Source of the DNA: Flavobacterium sp. UBA7680
Lineage (GTDB): Bacteria > Bacteroidota > Bacteroidia > Flavobacteriales > Flavobacteriaceae
Direction: 5' to 3'
Length of the DNA stretch: 64,000 bases
Assembly (NCBI RefSeq): GCF_002482975.1
Contig: NZ_DLHA01000041.1
Location: 20,640-84,639, forward strand
In this document: positions 41,936 to 50,487 of the stretch, piece after piece
Layout of the letters: the number at the start of each line of letters is the position of its first letter
Position numbering within the stretch: the stretch's first letter is position 1
Position numbers and translations under genes: made by a program
Notes under the pieces: model-generated
Seen by the model: the letters and a program-made list of their open reading frames with translations, nothing else
Told to the model about the DNA's origin: nothing
Database searches by the model: none

Positions 41936-43363
41936 ATGACTAAAACTGCTCAATCGGTATGGGAAAACTGTTTGTCTTTTATAAAGGACAATATTCAAGA
42001 TCAAGCATACAAAACTTGGTTTGAACCAATCAAATCAGTTGAGCTAACCGACAACGCGTTATATATTCAAGTACCAAGTAAATTTTTCTACGAATGGCTC
42101 GAAGAGCATTACGTAAAATTATTGAAAGTTGCGCTTACCAAAGAACTGGGAAAAAACGCAAAGTTACTCTATAAAATTAAAATGGAGAACACTTATGGAA
42201 ATAAACAGCCGTTTACCGAGCAGCTGCCAAGTTCTAACAGAGTTCCTATGAAACCGCAAGAAGTTGACGCTCCGTTTAAAAACTTAAATCCTGAACTTAA
42301 GAATCCGTTTGTAATTCCGGGTATCAGAAATTTAAAAATTGAATCTCAGTTAAATCCTAATTACAGCTTTGATAATTTCCTTGAAGGAGATTCAAACCGT
42401 TTAGCGCGTTCTGCGGGTATGGCTGTTGCCAATAAACCTGGAGGAACTTCATTTAATCCGTTATTGATTTTTGGAGGAGTTGGTTTAGGAAAAACACACT
42501 TAGCACACGCTATTGGTGTTGAAGTAAAAGATAAATATCCTGAAAAAACGGTTTTATATATTTCTGCCGAAATTTTCACACAACAATATATTGATTCGGT
42601 TAAAAAGAATAATCGTAACGATTTCATTCATTTTTACCAATTAATCGACGTTTTGATTATTGATGATGTTCAGTTTTTATCTGGAAAGTCAGGAACTCAG
42701 GACGTATTTTTCCACATTTTCAACTATTTACACCAAAACGGAAAACAGGTAATTTTAACTTCTGATAAAGCTCCTGTAGATATGCAGGATATTGAGCAGC
42801 GTTTGTTATCTCGTTTTAAATGGGGATTGTCTGCAGAATTGCACCAGCCTGATTACGAAACCCGTATCTCGATCTTAAAAAACATTTTATATCGTGATGG
42901 TGTTGATATGCCGGAAGATATTTTAGAATATGTTGCGCGGAATATTAAATCTAACGTAAGAGAACTTGAAGGTGCTATTATCTCGTTAATCGCTCAATCT
43001 TCTTTCAATAAAAAAGAAGTTACGCTTGAATTAGCAAAAAGTGTAGTTGAAAAATTTGTTAAAAACGTAAAGAGAGAAATCTCTATCGATTATATCCAAA
43101 AAATTGTGTCTGATTATTTTCAGCTGGACATTGAAACACTTCAATCTAAAACCAGAAAAAGACACGTTGTTCAGGCAAGACAATTGGCCATGTTTTTTGC
43201 AAAGAAATTTACAAAAGCTTCTTTGGCAAACATTGGTTCACAAATTGGAGACCGCGATCACGCTACCGTTTTACATGCTTGTAAAACCGTTGATAACTTA
43301 GTTTCTACAGACAAACAATTCAAAAAATTTGTCGAAGACATCAACAAAAAACTAACGCTATAA
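41936..43363 (+). CDS. dnaA: Chromosomal replication initiator DnaA
   Basis: 475 residues. Domain I (1-85) begins MTKTAQSVWENCLSFIKDN; a Pro/Asn linker is near 90-130. The AAA+ domain has Walker A GGVGLGKTHL near 180 and Walker B LIIDDVQFLSG near 241. Domain IV's DnaA-box signature is GDRDHATVLHACKTVDN near 436. It opens the replication origin with ATP bound. No dnaN follows, and no TTATCCACA-type boxes were seen in the 186-bp upstream gap, so oriC is probably elsewhere. It is followed by LMW-PTP 9 bp later. Confidence 0.98.
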   Translation: MTKTAQSVWENCLSFIKDNIQDQAYKTWFEPIKSVELTDNALYIQVPSKFFYEWLEEHYVKLLKVALTKELGKNAKLLYKIKMENTYGNKQPFTEQLPSSNRVPMKPQEVDAPFKNLNPELKNPFVIPGIRNLKIESQLNPNYSFDNFLEGDSNRLARSAGMAVANKPGGTSFNPLLIFGGVGLGKTHLAHAIGVEVKDKYPEKTVLYISAEIFTQQYIDSVKKNNRNDFIHFYQLIDVLIIDDVQFLSGKSGTQDVFFHIFNYLHQNGKQVILTSDKAPVDMQDIEQRLLSRFKWGLSAELHQPDYETRISILKNILYRDGVDMPEDILEYVARNIKSNVRELEGAIISLIAQSSFNKKEVTLELAKSVVEKFVKNVKREISIDYIQKIVSDYFQLDIETLQSKTRKRHVVQARQLAMFFAKKFTKASLANIGSQIGDRDHATVLHACKTVDNLVSTDKQFKKFVEDINKKLTL

Positions 43364-43372
43364 ACGCGAATC

Positions 43373-43840
43373 ATGCCAGTAAAAGTTTTAATGGTTTGTT
43401 TAGGAAATATCTGCAGATCTCCTTTAGCAGAAGGAATTTTAGCATCAAAATTACCTAAAGACAAATTTATTGTTGATTCTGCCGGAACAGGATCATGGCA
43501 TATTGGTCACGCTCCAGACAAACGTTCGATTGCTGTTGCACAAAAAAACGGTCTATGTATTGACGGTCAAAAAGGAAGACAATTTAAAGTTTCTGATTTT
43601 GACGAATTCGATTATATCTACGTTATGGACAGTTCTAATTTGCGCGACTTACTTCATCTTGCCAAAACTCCTGAACATAAAAACAAAGTTCGTCTTATTC
43701 TAAACGAATTATTTCCAGACGAAAATGTAGATGTTCCAGATCCATATTACGGAGTCGCTAACGGATTTGATAATGTGTATCAAATGCTGGACGAAGTCTC
43801 TGAAATAATTGCCCAAAAACTTATCGAAAAACATTCATAA
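43373..43840 (+). CDS. Low-molecular-weight protein-tyrosine phosphatase
   Basis: 155 residues. The P-loop CLGNICRSP is at residues 9-17, with the nucleophile Cys9; the general-acid Asp is in DVPDPYYGVANGF near 125. It dephosphorylates tyrosine (or arginine) phosphates; in Bacteroidota its partners may be wall- or capsule-associated tyrosine kinases, none of which is encoded here. It lies 9 bp after dnaA, so it is cotranscribed. A terminator follows. Confidence 0.92.
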   Translation: MPVKVLMVCLGNICRSPLAEGILASKLPKDKFIVDSAGTGSWHIGHAPDKRSIAVAQKNGLCIDGQKGRQFKVSDFDEFDYIYVMDSSNLRDLLHLAKTPEHKNKVRLILNELFPDENVDVPDPYYGVANGFDNVYQMLDEVSEIIAQKLIEKHS

Positions 43841-43848
43841 TTAAATTT

Positions 43849-43892
43849 GTATTTCAATTATACCTTACTATATAATTGAAATACATTTTTTG
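43849..43892 (+). terminator. Terminator after the phosphatase gene
   Basis: GTATTTCAATTATA and TATAATTGAAATAC pair across 8 bases, followed by six T. Ends the dnaA-phosphatase unit. Confidence 0.8.
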
Positions 43893-43916
43893 TTTTAATT
43901 TATAAAATATCTCAAA

Positions 43917-44630
43917 ATGAAACTTCTAGGAAAACTTTATCTAATTCCAACCACAATGGGCGAAAGCGATCCGATGGATGTTTTACCACAAACCGTAAGA
44001 AGAGCAATAGAACTTATTGACCATTATATTGTTGAAAATGATAAAACAGCAAGAAAATCTATAAAAGCAGTTTATCCAGAAAAAAAACAATCGGAATTGG
44101 TACTTTTTACCCTAAACAAAAGAACAGAACCAAGTGAACATTTAGATTTTATAAAACCTTTGTTAGAAGGAAAAAATATGGGACTAATGAGCGAAGCCGG
44201 ATGTCCGGGCGTTGCTGATCCCGGCGCTGTAATTGTAAAACTGGCACACGAAAAAGGAATTCAGGTTGTACCTTTAGTTGGTCCTTCTTCTATCCTATTG
44301 GCTATGATGGCTTCTGGAATGAATGGGCAGAGTTTTACTTTCAACGGTTATTTACCTATTGATAAAGACGAGAAAAAATCGGCATTGAGGCATTTTGAGA
44401 AATTATCTCAGGATAAAAACCAATCACAAATTTTTATTGAAACGCCTTATAGAAACAATAAATTAGTTGAAGATATTTTGCAAATCGTAAATCCTTCAAC
44501 ACATTTATGTATTGCGACAGATATTACATTGCCAACAGAATTCATAAAAACAATGAAAATTTCGGATTGGAAAAAATTAAAAGTAGATTTACATAATCGA
44601 CCGACGATTTTTATTATTCATAAAATGTAA
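43917..44630 (+). CDS. RsmI-like SAM-dependent methyltransferase (tetrapyrrole-methylase fold)
   Basis: 237 residues. The start KLLGKLYLIPTTMGESDP matches RsmI's N-terminus in part; MGLMSEAGCPGVADPGAVIV near 88-108 and VPLVGPSSILLAMMASGMNGQSFTFNGYLP near 120-150 are the SAM-site and helix of the RsmI/TP-methylase family. RsmI methylates C1402 of 16S rRNA. This shorter relative is widespread in Flavobacterium next to dnaA, often beside a distinct rsmI, so its target is uncertain. It is followed by the TonB-C genes. Confidence 0.85.
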   Translation: MKLLGKLYLIPTTMGESDPMDVLPQTVRRAIELIDHYIVENDKTARKSIKAVYPEKKQSELVLFTLNKRTEPSEHLDFIKPLLEGKNMGLMSEAGCPGVADPGAVIVKLAHEKGIQVVPLVGPSSILLAMMASGMNGQSFTFNGYLPIDKDEKKSALRHFEKLSQDKNQSQIFIETPYRNNKLVEDILQIVNPSTHLCIATDITLPTEFIKTMKISDWKKLKVDLHNRPTIFIIHKM

Positions 44631-44651
44631 ACTAACTTTAAAACCATCATA

Positions 44652-45104
44652 ATGAAAAAGTTTTTAATCCTGATTTTAATTTGCTTCGCACAAAATATTT
44701 TTTCCCAAGCAACTACAAAAGATTCTTCTGAAAAAACATCTCCTAAAAATACTGAGGATCTACCTTATATGCCAATCGGTGTAGTTGTAGAAGAAGACAA
44801 TCCAGTTTATAATACCGCTGGTATAGAAGTAAAACCTGAATTTCCCGGAGGTCAAGAAGCTTTAAATAAATACTTAAAAGACAATTATAAAAATCCACAA
44901 AAGGATCTAAAAGGAAGGGTTTACGCCACTTTTATTATCGAAAAAGATGGGTCTTTAACTGATATAAAAATCTTAAGAGACCTTGGGTATGGAACGGGTG
45001 CAGAAGCTATTAGAGTGTTAAAAGAATCTCCAAAATGGACACCTGGAAAACAAAATGATAAGGTCGTTAGAGTTTTGTACTCTATGCCAATAGCTGTAAA
45101 TTAA
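44652..45104 (+). CDS. Exported TonB-C-terminal-domain protein 1
   Basis: 150 residues with a signal peptide (MKKFLILILICFAQNIFSQ) rather than the membrane anchor and Pro-rich arm of classic TonB. A 40-residue linker leads to the TonB-C domain (about 60-148): VKPEFPGGQEALNKYLKDNYKNP, VYATFIIEKDGSLTDIKILRD, GTGAEAIRVLKESPKWTPGKQNDKVVRVLYSMPI. Such periplasmic stand-alone domains probably bind receptors or peptidoglycan. It is a paralogue of the next gene. Confidence 0.85.
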   Translation: MKKFLILILICFAQNIFSQATTKDSSEKTSPKNTEDLPYMPIGVVVEEDNPVYNTAGIEVKPEFPGGQEALNKYLKDNYKNPQKDLKGRVYATFIIEKDGSLTDIKILRDLGYGTGAEAIRVLKESPKWTPGKQNDKVVRVLYSMPIAVN

Positions 45105-45132
45105 TATTGTCTGCTTTCTCACACAAGTTTTC

Positions 45133-45210
45133 CCTTAATCAAACTTCAACATGAGTAAACTCCCAAACGTAACTACAAGCATTTTTACGGTAATGTCAAA
45201 AATGGCAGCT
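45133..45210 (+). repeat. Copy of the 5' end of the aminotransferase gene
   Basis: The stretch including CCTTAATCAAACTT, the ATG and 20 codons (MSKLPNVTTSIFTVMSKMAA) is nearly identical to 45649-45726; the 60 coding bases differ by one. It precedes the second TonB-C gene and would otherwise encode a truncated N-terminus in frame with it. Confidence 0.95.
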
Positions 45211-45219
45211 AACAATAGA

Positions 45220-45618
45220 ATGCAAAAGTTTCTAATTCTGATTTTGATTTGTTTTGCTCAACATGGTTTTTCTCAAAACAATAGTGCTAAAACAAGTACA
45301 ATTTATAATATTGACTCCGTAGATGTAAAACCAGATTTTGAAGGAGGAATCGTGAGATTTCAAAAATATATCAGAAATAATTTTTTTTATCCCGATGAAG
45401 AGGCTCATGTAAAAGGTATAGTCGAAGTAAATTTTGTAGTTGAAAAAGACGGAACTCTGAGTAACATAAAAGTTATTAAAGATGTGGGGCACGGCACAGG
45501 AAACGAAGCTATTCGTGTTTTAAAAAAAGCACCTAAATGGATTCCCGGAACCCATAATCACAGACTCATTAGAGTTCTTTACTATCTATCGATACCTGTA
45601 GATAATCATCAAGAGTAA
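45220..45618 (+). CDS. Exported TonB-C-terminal-domain protein 2
   Basis: 132 residues from the ATG at 45220 (MQKFLILILICFAQHGFSQ, a signal peptide). The frame also extends to an ATG at 45151, which would add 23 residues from a duplicated aminotransferase start and bury the signal peptide; I prefer 45220, though translation may begin at 45151 as well. The TonB-C domain is VDVKPDFEGGIVRFQKYIRNNFFYP ... GTGNEAIRVLKKAPKWIPGTHNHRLIRVLYYLSI. It is about half identical to protein 1. Confidence 0.8.
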   Translation: MQKFLILILICFAQHGFSQNNSAKTSTIYNIDSVDVKPDFEGGIVRFQKYIRNNFFYPDEEAHVKGIVEVNFVVEKDGTLSNIKVIKDVGHGTGNEAIRVLKKAPKWIPGTHNHRLIRVLYYLSIPVDNHQE

Positions 45619-45648
45619 GACTTCAATTTCTATTCAATCCGTAAGTTT

Positions 45649-45726
45649 CCTTAATCAAACTTTATCATGAGTAAACTCCCAAACGTAACTACAAGTATTT
45701 TTACGGTAATGTCAAAAATGGCAGCT
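45649..45726 (+). repeat. Original 5' end of the aminotransferase gene (second copy of direct repeat)
   Basis: Pairs with the repeat at 45133-45210. It is the genuine start of the aminotransferase. Confidence 0.9.
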
Positions 45727-46794
45727 GAATACAATGCAATAAATCTTTCTCAAGGATTTCCAAATTTCCCTGTTGATGAAAGATTGACGGATATTGTTGC
45801 CCGATTATCAAAGGAAAACGTCCATCAATATACACCAATGGCAGGTTATCCGCCATTGATGAATAAAATTGCAGTATTAACTCAGAGTTCTTATAACAGA
45901 ACAATCAATCCAGATTTAGAACTTTTGGTTACGGCTGGTGCAACACAAGGAATTTTTACTTCAATTTTAGCTTTGGTAAAAGAAAATGATGAAGTAATTA
46001 TTCTCGATCCAAGTTATGATTCGTACGAATCTCCGGTTTTACTTTGCAAAGCAAAACCAGTTCGTGTCGCGCTAAACGACGATTACACGCCAAATTGGGA
46101 AACAATCGAAAAAGCCTGTTCTGCAAAAAGCCGAATGATTATCATCAATAATCCGCATAATCCAACAGGAAAAATATTAAATGAGGCTGATTTTCTTCAG
46201 CTTGAAAAAATACTTTCAAAGCATCCTGATATCATTGTTTTATCTGATGAAGTTTATGAATACATTACTTTCGAAGAAAAACATATTTCGGCACATAACA
46301 AAAGCTTTCTTTTAGATCGCTGCATTATGGTTTCTTCTTTCGGGAAATCATTTCATATTACAGGCTGGAAAATTGGTTACACGATTGCTCCCGAATATTT
46401 AATGAAAGAAATCAAAAAAGTACATCAGTTTTTAGTTTTCAGCGTAAACAGCATTTCACAATTTGCGATCAGCGAATATTTAGATGTTGTTGATGTTAAT
46501 TTACTTGGAAAATTCTATCAGGAAAAAAGAGATTATTTCCAGAAACTGCTTCAAAACAGTCGATTTGAGCTAAAACCATGCGAAGGAACTTATTTTCAGG
46601 TTGCTTCTTATGCTAATATTTCAGATGAAGATGATGTAACATTCTGCAAAAATCTAATCATCAATCACGGTGTTGCCGCGATTCCTATTTCAACTTTTTA
46701 CTCCGATCATAAAGATCAAAAATTAATACGTTTTTGCTTTGCCAAAGACGATTTTACTTTAGAATCTGCCGCAAAAAAACTATGTGATATATAA
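45667..46794 (+). CDS. Methionine aminotransferase (PLP, YbdL-like)
   Basis: 375 residues, fold type I aminotransferase. NLSQGFPNFPVDERL near 28-42, VTAGATQGIFTSILALVK, IINNPHNPTGKIL near 160, LSDEVYEYITFE near 195, and the PLP lysine in SSFGKSFHITGWKIGY near 226. The family transaminates methionine, with some activity on other hydrophobic residues, and belongs with the methionine salvage enzymes. The first 20 codons are duplicated upstream at 45151. Confidence 0.93.
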   Translation: MSKLPNVTTSIFTVMSKMAAEYNAINLSQGFPNFPVDERLTDIVARLSKENVHQYTPMAGYPPLMNKIAVLTQSSYNRTINPDLELLVTAGATQGIFTSILALVKENDEVIILDPSYDSYESPVLLCKAKPVRVALNDDYTPNWETIEKACSAKSRMIIINNPHNPTGKILNEADFLQLEKILSKHPDIIVLSDEVYEYITFEEKHISAHNKSFLLDRCIMVSSFGKSFHITGWKIGYTIAPEYLMKEIKKVHQFLVFSVNSISQFAISEYLDVVDVNLLGKFYQEKRDYFQKLLQNSRFELKPCEGTYFQVASYANISDEDDVTFCKNLIINHGVAAIPISTFYSDHKDQKLIRFCFAKDDFTLESAAKKLCDI

Positions 46795-46868
46795 AGTTTA
46801 TCAAAATTTTATAACAATATTATGCGTGCATCCTATTTTTTTAATTAATATTGTAAAAAAAGAAAAGT

Positions 46869-47750
46869 ATGAGCTATACAGATAAAATGTTACGTGACGA
46901 CGCTTTAAAAGGAAAAGTCATTGTAGTTACAGGCGGCGGAAGCGGTTTAGGAAAAGCAATGACTAAATATTTTCTTGAATTAGGCGCACAAGTTGCGATA
47001 ACTTCAAGAGATTTAGAAAAGCTGAAAACCACTGCAGCAGAGCTTGAAAGTGAAACTGGCGGAAAATGTTTACCGCTTCAATGTGACGTTCGTCATTATG
47101 AAGAAGTAGAAAATATGCTTCAGGAAACTTTAAAAGTTTTTGGAAAAGTGGACGTTCTTTTGAACAACGCAGCCGGAAATTTTATTTCTCCAACAGAACG
47201 TTTATCTGCAAATGCATTTGATACTGTTATAGATATCGTACTTAAAGGTTCTAAAAACTGTACGCTGGCCTTTGGAAAACACTGGATTGACACTAAACAA
47301 ACATCGGCAACGATTTTAAATATTGTAACAACTTATGCCTGGACAGGGTCTGCTTATGTGGTGCCAAGTGCGACTGCAAAAGCAGGAGTTTTAGCCATGA
47401 CAAGAAGTCTTGCTGTAGAATGGGCAAAATACGGAATTCGTTCTAACGCAATCGCTCCTGGACCATTCCCTACTAAAGGCGCATGGGACAGATTATTGCC
47501 GGGAGATCTTGCAGAAAAGTTCGATATGGCAAAAAAAGTACCATTGAAACGTGTGGGAGATCATCAGGAATTAGCCAATTTAGCAGCTTATTTAGTGTCT
47601 GATTTTTCAGCTTATGTAAATGGTGATGTAATTACAATTGACGGCGGCGAATGGTTAAAAGGTGCCGGACAATTCAATTTATTAGAAGCAATTCCCGAAG
47701 AACTTTGGGATCAGCTTGAAATGATGATTAAAGCAAAGAAGAACAAATAA
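46869..47750 (+). CDS. 2,4-dienoyl-CoA reductase (SDR family)
   Basis: 293 residues. TGGGSGLGKA near 21-30, NNAAGNFI near 99-106, and the segment SAYVVPSATAKAGVLAMTRSLAVEWAKYGIRSNAIAPGPFPTKGAWDRL, which closely follows mitochondrial/peroxisomal DECR. These enzymes use NADPH to reduce the 2,4-dienoyl-CoA formed from polyunsaturated fatty acids in beta-oxidation. The classical YxxxK is absent, as in DECR. It is 74 bp after the aminotransferase; a strong terminator follows. Confidence 0.9.
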   Translation: MSYTDKMLRDDALKGKVIVVTGGGSGLGKAMTKYFLELGAQVAITSRDLEKLKTTAAELESETGGKCLPLQCDVRHYEEVENMLQETLKVFGKVDVLLNNAAGNFISPTERLSANAFDTVIDIVLKGSKNCTLAFGKHWIDTKQTSATILNIVTTYAWTGSAYVVPSATAKAGVLAMTRSLAVEWAKYGIRSNAIAPGPFPTKGAWDRLLPGDLAEKFDMAKKVPLKRVGDHQELANLAAYLVSDFSAYVNGDVITIDGGEWLKGAGQFNLLEAIPEELWDQLEMMIKAKKNK

Positions 47751-47804
47751 TTACAAGTGCTTACTAAATTCAGAATATTTTATTAAAACTATACTGATTG
47801 CACC

Positions 47805-47836
47805 AAATCCCGAAGGTTTACTTTCGGGATTTTTTA
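47805..47836 (+). terminator. Terminator after the dienoyl-CoA reductase gene
   Basis: AAATCCCGAA and TTCGGGATTT pair around 8 bases, followed by TTTATTTTTT. Confidence 0.9.
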
Positions 47837-47840
47837 TTTT

Positions 47841-47930
47841 TTCACCATATAAGTGATATAAGTTCAATTAAGCAGTCGTTTGTTTAAATATCTGCTAGCT
47901 TAAATTTACTTACATTACTTATATGGTTAA
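47841..47930. repeat. TTCACCATATAAG inverted repeat, copy 2
   Basis: ACCATATAAGTGATATAAGT pairs with ACTTACATTACTTATATGGT with wobbles; an inner stem AGCAG/CTGCT is added. The same outer arms as 4428-4506. It lies between a terminator and the uridine kinase promoter region. Confidence 0.8.
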
Positions 47931-47999
47931 ATTACATAATATGTTTAGCAATTCAGTTAAATTATTATTTTTGCCAAACAAATATCAAACAAAAATTTT

Positions 48000-48608
48000 A
48001 TGCTCATTATTGGACTTGCAGGAGGAACAGGAAGTGGAAAAACAACGGTAGTACACCAAATCATGAACGAATTACCAGACACTGAAGTCGGCGTAATTTC
48101 TCAGGATTCGTACTATAAACAAACCGATAATTTATCATTTGACGAAAGAGCATTAATTAATTTTGATCACCCGCGTGCGATTGATTTTGAATTATTAGTA
48201 AAACACTTAAAAGCTTTAAAAGTGGGAGAAACAATAGATCAGCCGGTATATTCTTTTATTCAGCATAATAGAACTGACGATACGGTTTCAACACATCCAA
48301 GAAAAGTAATGATTGTTGAAGGTATTTTAATTTTAACAAATCCTGAGCTAAGAGAACTTTGCGACATCAAAGTATTCGTTCATGCCGATTCTGACGAAAG
48401 ATTAATCCGTCGTTTAAAAAGAGATATTTCAGAACGCGGGCGCGATATTGACGAAGTTTTAACACGTTATCAAAACACGTTAAAACCTATGCATGAGCAA
48501 TTTATCGAACCATCAAAAGCATTTGCAGATATTATTATCCCAAATGACAAATACAATACGGTAGCAATTGATGTAGTTCGCGCTGTAATTAATCAGAGAA
48601 TTTCATAA
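48000..48608 (+). CDS. udk: Uridine kinase
   Basis: 202 residues. Walker A is GLAGGTGSGKTTV at 5-17; ISQDSYYKQTDNLSFDERALINFDHPRAIDFELL carries the uridine-binding Asp and His; Walker B/lid is VMIVEGILILTNPELRELCDIKVFVHADSDERLIRRLKRD. It phosphorylates uridine and cytidine in pyrimidine salvage. TATTTTTG at 47966-47973 upstream fits the -7 element. Confidence 0.95.
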   Translation: MLIIGLAGGTGSGKTTVVHQIMNELPDTEVGVISQDSYYKQTDNLSFDERALINFDHPRAIDFELLVKHLKALKVGETIDQPVYSFIQHNRTDDTVSTHPRKVMIVEGILILTNPELRELCDIKVFVHADSDERLIRRLKRDISERGRDIDEVLTRYQNTLKPMHEQFIEPSKAFADIIIPNDKYNTVAIDVVRAVINQRIS

Positions 48609-48639
48609 TTTTTATCGTAAATTTAAACCATAATAATTA

Positions 48640-48716
48640 GGAGCTAATCCCGCTATACGTTACAATCTTTTGTGCCGAACCCTGGCACAAAAGGATTTTC
48701 ACTTCTATCGGGGCTA
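48640..48716. repeat. Flavobacterium-type REP palindrome (AGCTAATCCCGCTAT)
   Basis: The two outer arms GGAGCTAATCCCGCTAT and ATCGGGGCTA and the inner stem AATCTTTTGTGCC/GGCACAAAAGGATT pair. Elements of this composition recur in many Flavobacterium genomes in my recollection; not verified. It occupies most of the gap before the DivIC/FtsB gene. Confidence 0.75.
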
Positions 48717-48759
48717 AAAAGACCAATTGAATTCAAAAGAAATAACAGGTTTATAAAAA

Positions 48760-49092
48760 ATGAAAATAAAAAATCCATATAAAGACAAAAAATGGTTCCG
48801 ATTTCTAGGCAATAAATACGTCTGGGTTTTGCTGTTTTTTGTAATCTGGATGTTATTTTTAGACAATTATTCCTATTTTGATCATCGCTTTTTAGACGGA
48901 CAGATCAATGAATTACAAGACAATAAAAAATATTATCAGGAAGAAATAAAGAAAGATCAGGAACAGATCAAACAACTTAAAAATCCTGAACAAATAGAAA
49001 AATATGCTCGCGAAAAGTACTTTATGAAAAAAGACAGCGAAGATATTTACATCATCCAGTTTGAAGGAGATACCATTCAAGATAAAGAATAA
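48760..49092 (+). CDS. Septum-formation initiator (FtsB/DivIC family)
   Basis: 110 residues. A short basic cytosolic start, one membrane helix (YVWVLLFFVIWMLFL, about 20-34), then a coiled coil rich in Gln/Lys/Glu (about 50-85) and a PEQIEKYAREKYFMKKDSEDIYII tail, the family's conserved end. It joins the divisome with FtsL/FtsQ. It is directly upstream of the mutase small subunit (16 bp), so the pair is co-transcribed, an unusual partnership. Confidence 0.9.
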   Translation: MKIKNPYKDKKWFRFLGNKYVWVLLFFVIWMLFLDNYSYFDHRFLDGQINELQDNKKYYQEEIKKDQEQIKQLKNPEQIEKYAREKYFMKKDSEDIYIIQFEGDTIQDKE

Positions 49093-49108
49093 ACACAAAA
49101 AACACTAA

Positions 49109-50476
49109 ATGGCCACTAACCTATTCGACGTTTTTAATCCGATTTCATCCAAACAATGGAAACAAAAAATTCAGTTTGAATTAGATGGAGCCGATTATAA
49201 CCAAACCGTAATTTGGAATTCTCCAGAAGATATTCAGGTAAAACCTTTTTATCACAGCGACGAATTTACCAAAAGTGCTGCTGTTCAAACTCAGGCTTCA
49301 GAATTTAAAATCTGTCAAAACATATTTGTTCACGATGTAGAGAAATCTATCAGCAGAGCAATAAATACGATTGAAAGAGGTGCCGAAAGTTTACGTTTTA
49401 CGATTCAAAACGAAAATACCGACATTCAAAAATTATTAGAAAATCTTCCTTTAGAAAATAAAACCATTTATTTTCATTTGAGTTTTCTCTCAATCGATTT
49501 CGTAAAAAAACTGGACGTTATTGCTACACAAAAAAACGCAACTTTTTATTGCAATCTTGATCCAATTGGACAATTAGCCCGCGACGGAAACTGGTTTACA
49601 ACATCGGATAAAAATAATTTTGAAACACTTGAAAAAATTTCAAACCAAACTAATCTACCTTTTCTAAGTGTAGATTTAGGTTTGTATCAAAATTCAGGAG
49701 CCAATATCACACAGCAAATTGCCTACAGTTTAGCGCATGCTAATGAATATTTAAACCGTTTTTCAACTTCAGTAAAACCAATTGTTTTTGAAATAGCTGT
49801 TGGAACTAATTACTTTTTTGAAATTGCAAAACTTCGTGCTTTGCGAATGCTTTTTAAATTAATAGCTGCAGAATACAATTCTGATTTAGATTGTCATTTT
49901 TTAGTTACACCAACCAAACGAAATAAAACTATTTACGATTATAACGTCAATATGCTTCGTACTACAACCGAATGCATGTCGGCAATTTTAGGCGGAGCCG
50001 ATGCTGTCGCTAATTTACCTTACGATGCTTTATATCACAAAGACAACGAATTTGGAGATAGAATTGCCCGAAATCAGCTTTTAGTTTTAAAACATGAAAG
50101 TTATTTTGACAAAGTCGATAATCCAGCCGATGGAAGTTATTATATTGAAAGTTTAACAATGCAATTAGCAGAAAAGAGTTTAAACTTATTTAAAGATATT
50201 GAAGCTGACGGAGGTTTCCTGAAACTTTTAAACGACGGAACGATCAAAAAGAAAATTCAGGAAAGTGCCGCTAAAGAACAGGAATTATTCGATTCTAAAA
50301 AAGAAGTTTTATTAGGAACCAATAAATATCCGAACAAAGAAGACAGAATGAAACACGATTTAGAATTGTTTCCTTTTGTAAAAATCAAACCTAGAAAAAC
50401 GTTAATTACGCCCATTATAGAAAAAAGATTAGCTGAAAAACTGGAACAAGAACGTTTAGAATCTGAAGAAAAATAA
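49109..50476 (+). CDS. mutA: Methylmalonyl-CoA mutase, small (beta) subunit
   Basis: 455 residues. It is the catalytically inactive subunit of the heterodimeric enzyme: the sequence follows the TIM-barrel of the large subunit (LRTTTECMSAILGGADAVANLPYDALYHKDNEFGDRIARNQLLVLKHESYFDKVDNPADGSYYIESLT) but lacks the C-terminal B12 domain. Its length is much shorter than the ~620-residue Proteobacterial subunit, which retains a degenerate B12 domain. It binds the large subunit and helps convert methylmalonyl-CoA to succinyl-CoA. Confidence 0.92.
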   Translation: MATNLFDVFNPISSKQWKQKIQFELDGADYNQTVIWNSPEDIQVKPFYHSDEFTKSAAVQTQASEFKICQNIFVHDVEKSISRAINTIERGAESLRFTIQNENTDIQKLLENLPLENKTIYFHLSFLSIDFVKKLDVIATQKNATFYCNLDPIGQLARDGNWFTTSDKNNFETLEKISNQTNLPFLSVDLGLYQNSGANITQQIAYSLAHANEYLNRFSTSVKPIVFEIAVGTNYFFEIAKLRALRMLFKLIAAEYNSDLDCHFLVTPTKRNKTIYDYNVNMLRTTTECMSAILGGADAVANLPYDALYHKDNEFGDRIARNQLLVLKHESYFDKVDNPADGSYYIESLTMQLAEKSLNLFKDIEADGGFLKLLNDGTIKKKIQESAAKEQELFDSKKEVLLGTNKYPNKEDRMKHDLELFPFVKIKPRKTLITPIIEKRLAEKLEQERLESEEK

Positions 50477-50487
50477 TTAAATACATA

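Noticed and set aside
45151..45219. True gene start at 45151 for the second TonB-C protein
   Set aside because: The first 20 codons belong to the aminotransferase duplication, and the signal peptide begins at 45220. Kept only as an alternative start.
48913..49098. 61-codon hydrophobic minus-strand ORF
   Set aside because: Antisense of the coiled-coil Lys/Glu codons of the DivIC-like gene, which read as Phe/Leu on the other strand.
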